From Chara braunii (taxonomy: Eukaryota > Streptophyta > Charophyceae > Charales > Characeae), in contig BFEA01000674.1 of assembly GCA_003427395.1 (NCBI GenBank), forward strand, positions 404,370 to 438,155: a stretch of DNA of 33,786 bases, written 5' to 3'. The notes under the pieces are model-generated. The model was not told the DNA's origin and made no database searches. It saw only the letters and a list, made by a program, of their open reading frames with translations. Position 1 is the stretch's first letter. Each line of letters starts with the position of its first letter. This document shows, piece by piece, positions 25,918-33,786 of this stretch. The position numbers and the translations under genes were made by a program.

Positions 25918-26470
25918 CATCTCTAACATCCCCTTTTTCTCTTTCTTTGTATCATGTATGTTCTTTTGTTTGTTATATGTTTGTATGTCCGCTTGGTATT
26001 TCTTATTTGTTTGTTTGTGTCTCGATCGTCTGTGTGGTTGTCTATCTGTTTGTTTCAGCTTGCATGCTCATATGCCTGTCTGTCTGGCAGTTTTCGTTGT
26101 TATTGTATGTTCGACGCTGCCTGTTGGCCCGCAGCTGCCAGTCTGTATCCGCCTGCGACAAGCTTGCCATGTCTGCCTGTTCTTGTTTCTTACTTTCTTA
26201 CTCTCTTTATGCACACATCCACGGGCGAGGCGGTAAGCCATTATCCATCAGTCATATGACCCACTGGGTAGACTGTCTGTCTTGTCTGTTCGTTTGTGTC
26301 TGTACGCCTGTTTGCTTGTCTATCGGCATTTGTTTGCGTCTGCAAGTTTATTTTGTGTCTGTCTATTCTGACTGCCCGCTCGTCAATCTGTCCTCATCTG
26401 TCTTTGTCTGTTTGGTTGGTCCGTATGTTTGTTCGATCTGTCTGTATGTCCGTTCATCTGTTTGTCTGGT
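25918..26470 (+). repeat. TCTG/TTTG-rich low-complexity tract
   Basis: Plus-strand T-rich DNA made of TGTTTGT, TCTGTCTG and TGTCCG phrases. All three plus-strand frames stay open for long distances as Cys/Val/Leu/Phe/Ser-rich peptides (for example the frame reaching 26495). This comes from the 4-bp repeat and is not evidence of a membrane protein. Confidence 0.7.
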
Positions 26471-27172
26471 TTTGAATCATAGGTCTATAGCGTAAAGGTT
26501 AAATTTGTAGTTGGGGTCGTAGCTGTAAGTTGTCAAGGTTGTCGCTGCCACAGTCCTGAAAGGTTAAGGTCGTGGCTGCTACAGTGCAAGAGGGTCAAAC
26601 CCACAGACTTCTGGAAGGTCCGGAAGTGGCCCTTCACCCGTTGCTCACAACAGATCCGAGGCAAGTGAGCAAGTGGTGTGGTCCCTCCTTTTCTGAGTCA
26701 GCGCTGCCCAGTCCCAGTCTTACTTAGTTCGGTTAATCAAACACCATGTGGGACTGTGTGCGCTCAGGTCCCTGGTGAAAGAGAGGTGGATCAGCGCCGA
26801 ACAGATGTATAACTCAAAAGGCAGCACCTAGCCATTGATTCATTCCTGCGTGAGTCATGCGGAAGCGCTGTCACAACGCCCTGTGTGAGGAAGTTTGCAG
26901 TTGCCCGAAGATGCAGTAGTTGAAGAGGCTGCGCAACCACAACCGGCAGAGTTGGGCGGCCATGGCTGAGTCAGCGTGCATGCGAATGCGTGAGAGTCCG
27001 TGTGCAAACGTGTGGGATATCCAGGGTGATCCTATGTATGCGAACAGAAAGAGTTGTGTGGGCGATGAGTCGCTACCACATCTCGGAGATCTGAGTGGGC
27101 GCTTGTCGCCAGTTTGCTGCGCACCTATTTGCATGCCTGAGGAGTGCGGATGAAAGCGAGTCCGATTTTTGC
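26471..27172. other. Intergenic stretch without a supported gene
   Basis: Near 26495-26600 a loose repeat of AAGGTTAA/GGTCGT/GCTGCYACAGT occurs two to three times. Frames at 26871-27153 on either strand are unconvincing. Confidence 0.45.

Positions 27173-27239
<67 letters not shown>
27173..27239 (+). repeat. Pure (AAT)n microsatellite
   Basis: About 22 uninterrupted AAT triplets, followed by AATTAAATAG and a further short AAT run. Confidence 0.95.
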
Positions 27240-27289
27240 TAAATAGTAATAATAATAATTACATCAATCAGTTAATGATAATGCAAGGA

Positions 27290-27616
27290 AGATGAACAGT
27301 AGCAAACTTCAATAATCAAACAGCATCATATACACAAGACCAGATAGTCGTGACCTTGAATCAACAGCAGAATTGCATCATGAGTTTCATCGAATAAGAA
27401 GATTCCAAAAGCTCATAATTGATAATGCTGGTAAAGTCTCACCATCATCATTAATGAAGAACCAATGTTGATATCCTTATCTGGCGCTCGGCGCCCAGAC
27501 TACAAATGACAGATCATATCTTAACCTAGACTATAATGTCGAATGATGACGACAACAACTTCCCTAAGTACGAGCCTACAGTGACCAGTGTCGCACGCTT
27601 CCACCACCAGGTATGT
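27290..27616 (+). repeat. Exon-like repeated unit, copy B
   Basis: The most diverged of the three units. It shares TTGCATC, AATGCTGGT, a CTGGCGCTCGGCGCCCAGACTAC-type phrase (27481-27503; copy A has the same CCCAGACTAC) and the end CACCAG|GTATGT at 27605-27616. The phase ending at that CAG begins at an ATG at 27537 and reads MSNDDDNNFPKYEPTVTSV, then ARFHHQ. Its right side leads into pyrimidine-rich DNA, as in the other copies. Confidence 0.4.
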
Positions 27617-28029
27617 CTCTCGCCTCACTCACTTCCTCATTCCCCAACACACAGAAGCCAATCACACCCAAGGACCACCACGCGCCTCACGAATGAGCAC
27701 CCCATCTGAAATGCAACCGGCCAGTCCCTATATCGACTTGGACTGAGCCACAAACTGTCCCAGCCTCTACTTCTCCCGACTTGATTTGGACTTGGTACCG
27801 GTTGCCTGCGTCAGTCTGTCTTGCCTGTCTGTTCTTGTTTTTCTGTCTTTCTTGTCTGTTTATCAGTTTGTTGCTTGTCTGTATGTTTGTCCGATCCATT
27901 TTTCTGACTGTCCTTATGCCTTTATCTCCCTTTCACCCTTTTTCTTCTCATGTTCCTTCTTCTTCTTCCTCTTCCTCTTTCTCTCCCTCCTCTTCTTTTC
28001 CTTCTCCTTCTTCTTCCCTTTTCACGTGA
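27617..28029 (+). repeat. TCTG-rich then CTT/CCT-rich low-complexity tract
   Basis: Like 25918-26470, this starts with TCTG/TTTG phrases (27810-27900) and then passes into TTCTTCTTCCTCTTCC-type DNA (27950-28020). Open frames here are compositional. Confidence 0.7.
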
Positions 28030-28412
28030 TCTCAGTTTTACTTCCTCGTCGCCATAGCGACATCACAAAGCTCTGTGCAAGGAAAATGAGTAATAGCGAG
28101 ATGACAATATCCAGAATGCACAATCACGTTGAATGTCAGAAAGTATCACAGTATCCGGAAAGCAGTGTTGCACCAATATGACATCAGCAGAGAGTCGTAA
28201 CACTGAAAACCAAAGGTCAATGAGAGCTTGTTCTCGCCACCACCAACATACATGTCCAGGCCCTATTCCCTACTTGGTGCTTGGTGCCTAGCCTACTCCT
28301 TACACGGCTACTACTAATCTACTAACTGACAATGCTACAATCGACGTCAGTGGCCATCAAAGTACTTGATGATGTCGATTCCTACAGATCATCGCCAATA
28401 CCGTGCATGTAT
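28030..28412 (+). repeat. Exon-like repeated unit, copy C
   Basis: Matches copy A over most of its length: ACAATCACGTTGAATG, GTATCCGGAAAGCAG, TTGCACCAATATGAC, CATACATGTCCA, TACTTGGTGCTTGGTGCCTAG, then CGACGTCAGTGGC, CAAAGTACTTGATGATGTCG and CAGATCATCGCCAATACC. The donor site is not preserved (ACCGTGCATGT where A has ACCAGGTACGT), and one base shift is needed to keep the reading frame. Confidence 0.45.
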
Positions 28413-28577
28413 CCACACACCATCATCCTCTGCCCTTTCTCCATTTCTATCTCTCTCTATCCTTGTTTTTTCTTACAATCTACTTTCCTCCCTTATGTTG
28501 TGTGCAATCCCTTCAGCACTCTGGTCGCGTTTCTTCTCTTATCCCGCGCACAATCTCCTTATCTGTACATAGTCAAA

Positions 28578-28640
28578 TCTTATAATATAATAATGCCAAT
28601 AAGATAATAATAATAATCATAATAATAATAAAAAATAATT
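28578..28640 (+). repeat. AAT/ATA-rich tract
   Basis: Interrupted AAT triplets following copy C and its pyrimidine-rich tail, repeating the order unit, pyrimidine tract, AAT seen to the left. Confidence 0.75.
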
Positions 28641-29141
28641 AAAAAAAACTCATAACGAACGTATACAAATTATCTTTTTGGTAAGGCACAAATGTTGTAG
28701 GCGGCAGGAAGTCAATAGTCCATGCACAGTCCTTCCTTGCTTCCCTCACATTCACCCTATCTCTTCTCATACCCACACATGTGTGTGCATGTTGTAGTAT
28801 AGAATCCCGTCTTCTAGTGTTAACTGTATTCGATTATGTTCATCCTATCGGCGGAAGCACTGTAGAATCGGATGCAGGATCGAAGAATCGCACGATCTGA
28901 CTCTTTCCTTGCTCATATGTATGCACACACTTGTACTTATATGCACGTAGTAGTGCTAGTGCACACACTCGTGTTCTAGTGTTAGATCCATTCGATTTTA
29001 CTCAATGTCATCTTATTAATAATAATAATACAGCCTATGTCGCCTAATCGATACTTACATGCTCGTACATACACACCCACACATATACACACACGCGGTA
29101 GTAGTTATGTGATCCATTCACGAAGATGCAACATACCATGT
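28641..29141 (+). other. Non-coding stretch with a two-copy repeat 162 bp apart
   Basis: TTCTAGTGTTAACTGTATTCG at 28812 and TTCTAGTGTTAGATCCATTCG at 28974 start related segments, preceded in both by CACACA/TGCACGTAGT-type DNA. Short CA-rich tracts are frequent. No gene seen. Confidence 0.55.
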
Positions 29142-29480
29142 TTATAGCAATAAAGACACGAGTGGCACAAACGCGAATTCCAACAAGTTGATCGGGTGAC
29201 GGTCAGCCTCGACGCTATCAACGGGCGCATCACACCCTCCTGCAAGCTTTCTTCTTAACACATGGTAGGTAGCAGACGTAGGATCGACACTTCGATCGGG
29301 CGATAATCCTTGCAAGAGGATGAGTGAGGGCGAACGAAGCGATTCATAACCCAGCATCACGACATAGGAAATCCCAGACAGTCGCTGCAAAGTGCTATGG
29401 CGATTCTCAAAAATCGACTCGCCCGTCCTCGTAGATTGGAAACTACCCAAAGTGCGTGCAGAGAGTCTTTCATAGCTCAA
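29142..29480 (-). CDS. Unrecognised 112-residue frame
   Basis: The frame reads MSYERLSARTLGSFQSTRTG at the start, LSGISYVVMLGYESLRSP in the middle and a hydrophobic end (LLEFAFVPLVSLLL). Composition is balanced and unlike the low-complexity neighbours, which is why I list it, but I recognise no motif. Its ATG lies about 85 bp beyond (3' of, on the minus strand) the poly(A) end of the LINE-like element. A chance frame is quite possible. Confidence 0.25.
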   Translation of the reverse strand: MSYERLSARTLGSFQSTRTGESIFENRHSTLQRLSGISYVVMLGYESLRSPSLILLQGLSPDRSVDPTSATYHVLRRKLAGGCDAPVDSVEADRHPINLLEFAFVPLVSLLL

Positions 29481-29562
29481 ATGTAAGGTCCTCCAAACCT
29501 ACGCACGGAACATCATCCTTTCTTTCTGACAGTCTTTGCTCTTTTAACTGGAGATATACACG

Positions 29563-29588
<26 letters not shown>

Positions 29589-29593
<5 letters not shown>

Positions 29594-29706
29594 AATAACC
29601 CTCACCAGTGCTAAAGGTGCTGGTAAGAGCAGACGCCACTAGCACCGGGGGGGAGGCTCCATTTATTGGTGGGGAGCGTCACCTGCTGGAAAACGGGTCC
29701 AGCGTC
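29589..29706 (-). other. Conserved retroelement 3' end (copy 2) with hairpins
   Basis: On the minus strand this starts GACGCTGGACCCGTTTTCCA, continues through CGCTCCCCACCAATAAATGG and ends at the poly(A). Compared with copy 1 at 12034-12149, the GCTGGA/TCCAGC hairpin is the same. The terminal hairpin is also kept: GGTGCTA pairs with TAGCACT here, where copy 1 has GATGCTA with TAGCATC, so one A-T pair has become G-C on both sides. The loop CTGCTCTTAYCAG is shared. Confidence 0.7.
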
Positions 29707-30080
29707 TCATTTACATAGTGAAAATGCAGACTGAAGTAGAGAAAACCCTGCCAACATTGATTGCTCTGGGGTCCAGAGGATTAACCGAGCAGGTTGTATC
29801 GGGACAGAAACCTCTTCGCCCTATGCCAGGCGGCAGATATGTGCAGCTACCAACTGGTTCCCTTCTCCGAATGAGGAGATATACTCGTTTTCCTGTCCTT
29901 CGACTGGGGGGATTTCCCCATCTCATCCTTGTCCAGACCAGGAGTAATTTCCTGGCAGTCAAAGAAGTATTCCTCTTACGAAGAGAGATCGTTTTTAGCT
30001 TTGGATGGGGATTTTCCCTTGAGGGTTCCACCTGGAGTTTTTGAGTCATAAATAGCATTTTGATACAATTTGGGAGTTTT

Positions 30081-31540
30081 TTAGGAGTATGCTAGGGCCA
30101 TAAGGCCTATTTTAGCTCCTTCTTCACCTTCCTCCTCCTCTTCCTCCTCGCTCTCACTCAGGGATAGGGAGTCCTCGCTCAGGGGATCCTTCTCCTCCTC
30201 GCCCTCATCCTCGCTAATTCCTTCCTCCACCGTCTCTCTTTCTTCTGTCTTCTGTTCTTCCATTTCGTCACCCGTCCGATCTGCATGCTCCAGATTTTTA
30301 TCAAGGTCTTCTTCATCTTCCCTTTTTCATTTTTCTCTCCCTTTAAGCACATCTTCCTCCATTTTATCGCCGTGTTTGTTTTCTTCGTTTTGCTTTCCAT
30401 CTCCCTTCAGCGAGCCCTCCCCCTCCTTTCTTCCCTGTCCATCTGTCTGTCCCCCCCCCTCCCCGTCCACCTCCATCTCCTTTTCTGAGTTATCGTCCCT
30501 CGGTATTTTCTCTTTCCCCTCTCCATCCCTCTCCTTTTGCTTCTCCTTTTGTCCCTCTGGGTCGGGGTTCGTTTTCGCAGATTCTTCTGTCCCCTTCGTG
30601 GGGGACTTCTCTTCATGATCCCTTTGTTCCTTGTTGCCTTTTTTATTGGACCGGGGGGGGACGGGATGTGGATCTGACTCCTTTACCGGACCCTTCCCCT
30701 TAACTTTATCTACATAGGAGACCCCTTTTTTCTTTGGGCAGTCGGGATCACCTTCCAAATGGAAGTATTGCCTGCAAGCAGGGCACCAGTGCGTGGTCGC
30801 ACATACAACCTCAATCTCAACGTACCCATCCCTGCTCAAATCCAGAACCAGATATCTTTTGTACCTTAACCGTGCAGCCGACTCCAAATCAAAACGAACA
30901 TTTACCAAATTAGATGACAGTTTATCCTTATATGCCGTAAATTTTTTGACTACTTCCCCAAATGCATCTTCCACCGCTCCTCGTAGCTGGACTAGGTTCG
31001 TGATTGGAACCTGTTGACAACTGATCCAAAAGAATTTGTGCCTCGAGACTTCCCTCCACTCCCAAAGTTCCTTCTCCGTCATCCATGGCTCGAAGGAGAT
31101 CGTATATTCCTTATTATCCAAAGTCAATTTGGTTTGCCGTATTCGAAGCATGTAGTATGACGCAATTTCGCTCGCTGTTGCTACGTACGTAACTAAGTCC
31201 CTCCGTTCATTGTGGAACAAGCCACGTTTTGGGGAGGCTGCTACTTCGCCACTTGTAGCCCACACGTTTTCATATAAGCGGAGACGTCAAACGACAGAGA
31301 CGTTGACTCGTCGCCGAAAAAGATTGAGACTGCGTGTTCTTTCAACCATTCTGCTTGAGCGTGATACACTTCCGGATTGACCGTGACTCTTACATAATTG
31401 TCTTAAACTTCCACCCGGTTTGGGGCGAGTTTCGTTGGTAGCACACCATCTGAGTAACATTTCGAGAATATTTCGCTGATTCGAGTTCTCTCTCCTTCCG
31501 CCATCGTCGAAGGGTTCAAACCACTCAAAGCAGTTGCCAT
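30081..31540 (-). pseudogene. LINE-type ORF1 with CCHC zinc knuckle and charged tail
   Basis: The likely start is the ATG at 31540 (MATALSGLNPSTMAEGERTR). A TAA near 31405 and a frame change near 31280 break the N-terminal region. The long phase from about 31280 has a folded part (YTISFEPWMTEKELWEWREV and FFWISCQQVPITNLVQLRGA), then CPACRQYFHLEGDPDC, which is C-x2-C-x4-H-x6-C, a knuckle with one unusual gap. A long Lys/Glu/Gly/Asp-rich tail follows; a TGA at 30327 interrupts it, but the same phase continues, very acidic, to a TAG at 30081. The order (folded domain, knuckle, charged tail) fits the RNA-binding ORF1 of plant-type LINEs. Confidence 0.65.
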
Positions 31541-31560
31541 TTCGAAATGTTCCTCAGCTG

Positions 31561-31789
31561 GGGGGCAGCGGAAGCATGCTCTGCTTATTGTTCTTTATCC
31601 TCACAGTAATTAAATAAGATATTTAGCGGTAGAGGCTTCAAATAAATTATATGGGACAACACAACCCCTCCCCCCTCAGGCGGTGTGTGAATATTACCTA
31701 AGCCCTTGGGCTTGTTCTCTCCTTTCATGAATCATAAGTTGGTTGCACTCGTCTTCTCTTCGTAGGAGATCTTCGCTTACACTTGACCT
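31561..31789. other. Non-coding spacer
   Basis: AT-rich DNA followed by AAGCCCTTGGGCTT, a perfect 14-bp palindrome near 31710. No gene seen. Confidence 0.5.
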
Positions 31790-32160
31790 TCTTTCCCGTT
31801 GTCGAGCGCATCGGCCCGACACCACTCAGAGGTAGTGCGGGACCCTCCCGGACACGTCACGCAGGAGCCGGAATGCAACCCTTATTGCGATACACTCGTG
31901 GAGCTTCCATAAGTCGCTCTGGCCGGGTGCGCCAACCATACCTCTCGCGAACCCCTACGACAGGACAGGGCCTACGCGAGGCACGACTACCTCCACCTTA
32001 CGGGAGCTGTCACCTCCCTTCGGTGGGCGTATCCCCGCCGAGCTACCAGTCCACAGTACGAAGGCTACTCGGTTGCAATCGCAGAGGTGGACCAGCCGAG
32101 GGCGTTTCTCGTTCGTTGTAGCATAGGGGGTACGCGCGGTAATACACCTATCAGACCCGC
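31790..32160 (-). other. Recurring 360-bp block, copy 2 (LTR- or leader-like)
   Basis: Related to 20400-20760 on the same strand, with the same ordered landmarks (CGTCACGCAGGA, CATACCTCT, GACAGG, CGCGAGG, GTCACCTCC, GCGTATCCC, CGAAGGCT, GCCGAGGGCGT, CGTTGTAGCA, GGGGTACGCGC). It lies about 250 bp upstream of the ORF1 start of the LINE-like element, as copy 1 lies upstream of the first frame of the gypsy-like element. With about 30 percent difference, the two are not the paired LTRs of one recent insertion. Confidence 0.55.
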
Positions 32161-32271
32161 ACGCGAACCGACATCTTGGGGGGGCTGAAGTCCCAGGCGC
32201 GGCTCGACGTCGGTCGACTAGGACGCATCCCACACACCACGCGCATACTACTCTAACAGACGCAGACAGCG

Positions 32272-32288
32272 ACACACACACACACACA
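32272..32288 (+). repeat. (CA)n microsatellite
   Basis: About eight CA dinucleotides. Confidence 0.9.
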
Positions 32289-32397
32289 TACGCAAACCGG
32301 CACAACACTAGCTATGCGACCACGCTCCTAGCCCCTTGGCGACCATCCCATAACTCTTCAATGCGGAAGTCGGGTAGGCGCCGCGCGCGAGACTCGA

Positions 32398-32404
32398 TAT
32401 AAAA
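32398..32404 (+). promoter_or_regulatory. TATA-like box, duplicated unit 1
   Basis: TATAAAA sits in an otherwise GC-rich block (CTCGATATAAAACCGCGCGG). It is the exact counterpart of the box at 33035. Confidence 0.4.
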
Positions 32405-32660
32405 CCGCGCGGGCGTAGGACTGCTCACATCGACTCGTAGTGCAACCGTATGCAAGCGGTCACAACGATGGCGTACTATGTAGTACCCATACTCGCGTGG
32501 CCCTTGTTAATCCCGAGGGCCGCGTTCGACGCTCAAGTGTCGGCTGATACGCGCCTAGAGGGTTAATCTCTCGACGCCGGACAACCACCATGTGCTGTTG
32601 GAGACCACACCCTCTTCTGCATCCCGTGCAGAGGGGTTGAGTAGACAGCTTTAGGTTGTC

Positions 32661-32703
32661 GTGGCGGTCAAACATCAAGGGGTTTGACTTTGATGGCCGC
32701 CAC
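32661..32703 (+). other. Long hairpin between the duplicated units
   Basis: GTGGCGG at 32661 pairs with CCGCCAC at 32697-32703, and next to it GTCAAAC (32667-32673) pairs with GTTTGAC (32682-32688), leaving one bulge of about eight bases. Fourteen pairs with a small loop make this one of the strongest hairpins in the window. It could be a terminator-like or processing structure; function unknown. Confidence 0.65.
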
Positions 32704-33034
32704 GGACTATAACGTCCAACCATGAAAACTCAAAAAGGAAAACTCACTCCAACTCTCATTAGTTTAGTGGCCCCCTAGAATAGAAGGGGTAGACAGGCCC
32801 AAGCGACGCGCGTACGGAGGGGGCCCGGTATCCTACCCATAGGCTACCCGATGTCCGGGATAGTGAGGCTCGTACACGGACACCCATAGGCCAACTAGGA
32901 TTAGTCCTTCGCCCACGTGCCGCTTCACGATACCAAAACCCCGAGTCTACTGACCGCGTCGCGCTCGTGGTCTCACCGCCTGGCCCATAACTTTTTAGTG
33001 CGAGAATCGGCGAGCGCTGTGCGTGCGGACTTAA

Positions 33035-33040
33035 TATAAG
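33035..33040 (+). promoter_or_regulatory. TATA-like box, duplicated unit 2
   Basis: TATAAG in ACTTAATATAAGATCGCGCG, 637 bp from the first box. Both are followed by CGCGCGG and a G/C-rich start region. Confidence 0.4.
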
Positions 33041-33310
33041 ATCGCGCGGACGCAGGGCCAATGCATATCGATTCACTATGCAGCGCTATGCGAGTAACGG
33101 TGATGACGGCGCATTATGTGGTGCCCATACCCAAATGGCCTATTCTGAGCCGCACGACTGCTTCCGATGCTCGGGCGTTGGCTGAAGTGCGCGCTACGGG
33201 GGGGGTAACCCCTTAGCGGGCGCAAACCCGGCCTGAGGGCCTTACCGCCTTCTGCACCCTGAGGTGTCCCAAAGGGTGCGGGGTAAGACGGTCCCTAGGG
33301 CGGGAAGGGA

Positions 33311-33735
33311 TTTGGAGCCAACAGAAAAACATCCTGGTCTTAACAGTTATGTTTTTATACACCCTTGTGTTAAAAATAAGTTGACTATATTGAGTAACAA
33401 CAGTTCTTAAACACGCACCGGTTTTTAACCTTGACCGATAAACACACATGTGTTGAACCTTACTTCAACACAAAAAATGTTCACGACTTCGCTGCGGGCT
33501 TCCAAATCAATATGACAAACATTTTCCAACGTTGTTCCAACGTTTGATGATGAGTTAAGTCATCTTTGGTCATATTGTATCCCTGATTTGCACGAACGTT
33601 TGAGAGTTTATTGCCTAACTCATTGCAATGTCTGAGCAACATTGAGATATCATACTAAAAAAAAAATATTGTTTAAAACTAGTTGGAACTCTCAACGAGA
33701 CAATCAATGTAAATCCGTCGCGACACTTGTCCTTG

Positions 33736-33736
<1 letters not shown>
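33311..33736. other. AT-rich non-coding stretch with a hairpin
   Basis: No gene. At 33449-33472 TGTGTTGAA pairs perfectly with TTCAACACA around a 6-base loop. CCAACGTTGTTCCAACGTT near 33527-33545 is a short direct repeat and palindrome. Confidence 0.55.

Positions 33737-33786
<50 letters not shown>
33737..33786 (+). repeat. (CT)n microsatellite running off the window
   Basis: About 25 CT dinucleotides to the last base, so its full length is unknown. Confidence 0.95.

Larger units (their letters stand above)
29565..31560 (-). mobile_element. ORF1-only LINE-like element (HAL1-like)
   Basis: On the minus strand an ORF1 with a zinc knuckle (31540-30081) is followed by about 490 bp of untranslated DNA that ends in 24 A (T24 at 29565-29588 on the plus strand). 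The last 118 bp match the retroelement 3' end at 12034-12149. No endonuclease or RT lies between ORF1 and the tail. This is the arrangement of HAL1-type half-LINEs, which keep ORF1 but lack ORF2. It could equally be an internal deletion of a full LINE. I found no target duplication. Confidence 0.65.
32310..33310 (+). repeat. 637-bp GC-rich tandem duplication with promoter-like blocks
   Basis: CCCATAACT at 32347 recurs at 32984, and homology continues for about 300 bp (TATA box, CGCGCGG, TATGC, GATG.CG, TGCCCATAC/TACCCATAC, GGCTGA..CGCGC). All landmarks keep the same 637-bp offset. Each copy ends in a hairpin at the same place: CTGCA/TGCAG at 32610-32636 and a two-part stem in copy 2 (CTTACC/GGTAAG outside GCACCCT/AGGGTGC, 33241-33287). 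No protein frame is conserved. The form suggests a tandem promoter or leader region, as in spacer promoters or LINE 5' monomers. Confidence 0.65.

Noticed and set aside
25947-26495. Long plus-strand frames that look like Cys/Val-rich membrane proteins
   Set aside because: All three frames are open because the DNA is made of TCTG/TTTG repeats without stops; no start context or conserved motif.
20400-32160. The two 360-bp blocks as paired LTRs of one 11-kb element
   Set aside because: They differ at about 30 percent of sites by eye, and unrelated elements with their own target duplications lie between them without pol genes.
32339-33310. Ribosomal RNA gene or spacer
   Set aside because: The duplicated TATA blocks recall rDNA spacers, but no rRNA sequence is present in the window; kept only as a hypothesis to test.

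Overview
The window looks like nuclear DNA of a eukaryote, made almost entirely of transposable-element remains and simple repeats. I found no intact cellular protein gene, rRNA gene or functional tRNA gene. The evidence for a eukaryote is: non-LTR retrotransposon ORFs with poly(A) tails, a Ty3/gypsy-type gag with a zinc knuckle, MITEs with terminal inverted repeats, long (AAT)n, (GAT)n and (CT)n microsatellites, homopolymers up to 41 bases, and N bases at 100-139. The style of the LINE and gag proteins reminds me of streptophyte algae such as Chara or related plants, but that is an impression from memory, not a search result.

Region by region. (1) About 0.3-9.72 kb, minus strand: a long, nearly full-length but broken LINE. 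It has a very long low-complexity ORF1 (9717 to 5547), a proline-rich segment, and ORF2 with an APE-type endonuclease, a reverse transcriptase and a C-terminal zinc-binding domain. Stops and frameshifts break it, several of them at homopolymers, and the first catalytic Asp of the RT is Tyr. (2) 9.7-14.8 kb: intergenic DNA with a tRNA-derived SINE-like head, the poly(A) 3' end of a retroelement on the plus strand, an 87-bp and a 105-bp tandem duplication, and a GC-rich block of about 178-bp then 170-bp degenerate repeats in which a hairpin recurs. (3) 14.8-20.3 kb, minus strand: a partial, decayed Ty3/gypsy-like element with gag, zinc knuckle and the start of a protease-like region but no RT or integrase. 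Two inverted copies of one 349-bp foldback MITE lie in it, and two paralogous unrecognised ORFs lie upstream of gag. (4) 20.4-24.0 kb: a 360-bp block that recurs at 31.8 kb, a Lys-rich ORF remnant, and about 1.5 kb filled with short hairpins sharing a loop close to CACGGGAG, five of them in 53-bp tandem repeats. (5) 24.13-24.92 kb: a 789-bp hAT-like non-autonomous transposon with an exact 8-bp target duplication. (6) 25-29.5 kb: three diverged copies of an exon-like unit, two ending in CAG|GTAYGT, separated by TCTG/pyrimidine-rich DNA and (AAT)n. (7) 29.56-31.54 kb, minus strand: a LINE-like element that has ORF1 and a 3' end but no ORF2 (HAL1-like). (8) 31.8-33.3 kb: the recurring block, then a GC-rich 637-bp tandem duplication with a TATA-like box at the same place in both copies, each followed by a hairpin. 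The window ends in (CT)n.

Nothing here needs a host pathway. The shared logic is retrotransposition and its debris: two LINE-type elements on the minus strand, two 3' ends of one retroelement family (12.03 kb plus strand, 29.7 kb minus strand) with a conserved and partly covarying hairpin, and non-autonomous DNA transposons nested inside an LTR-type element.
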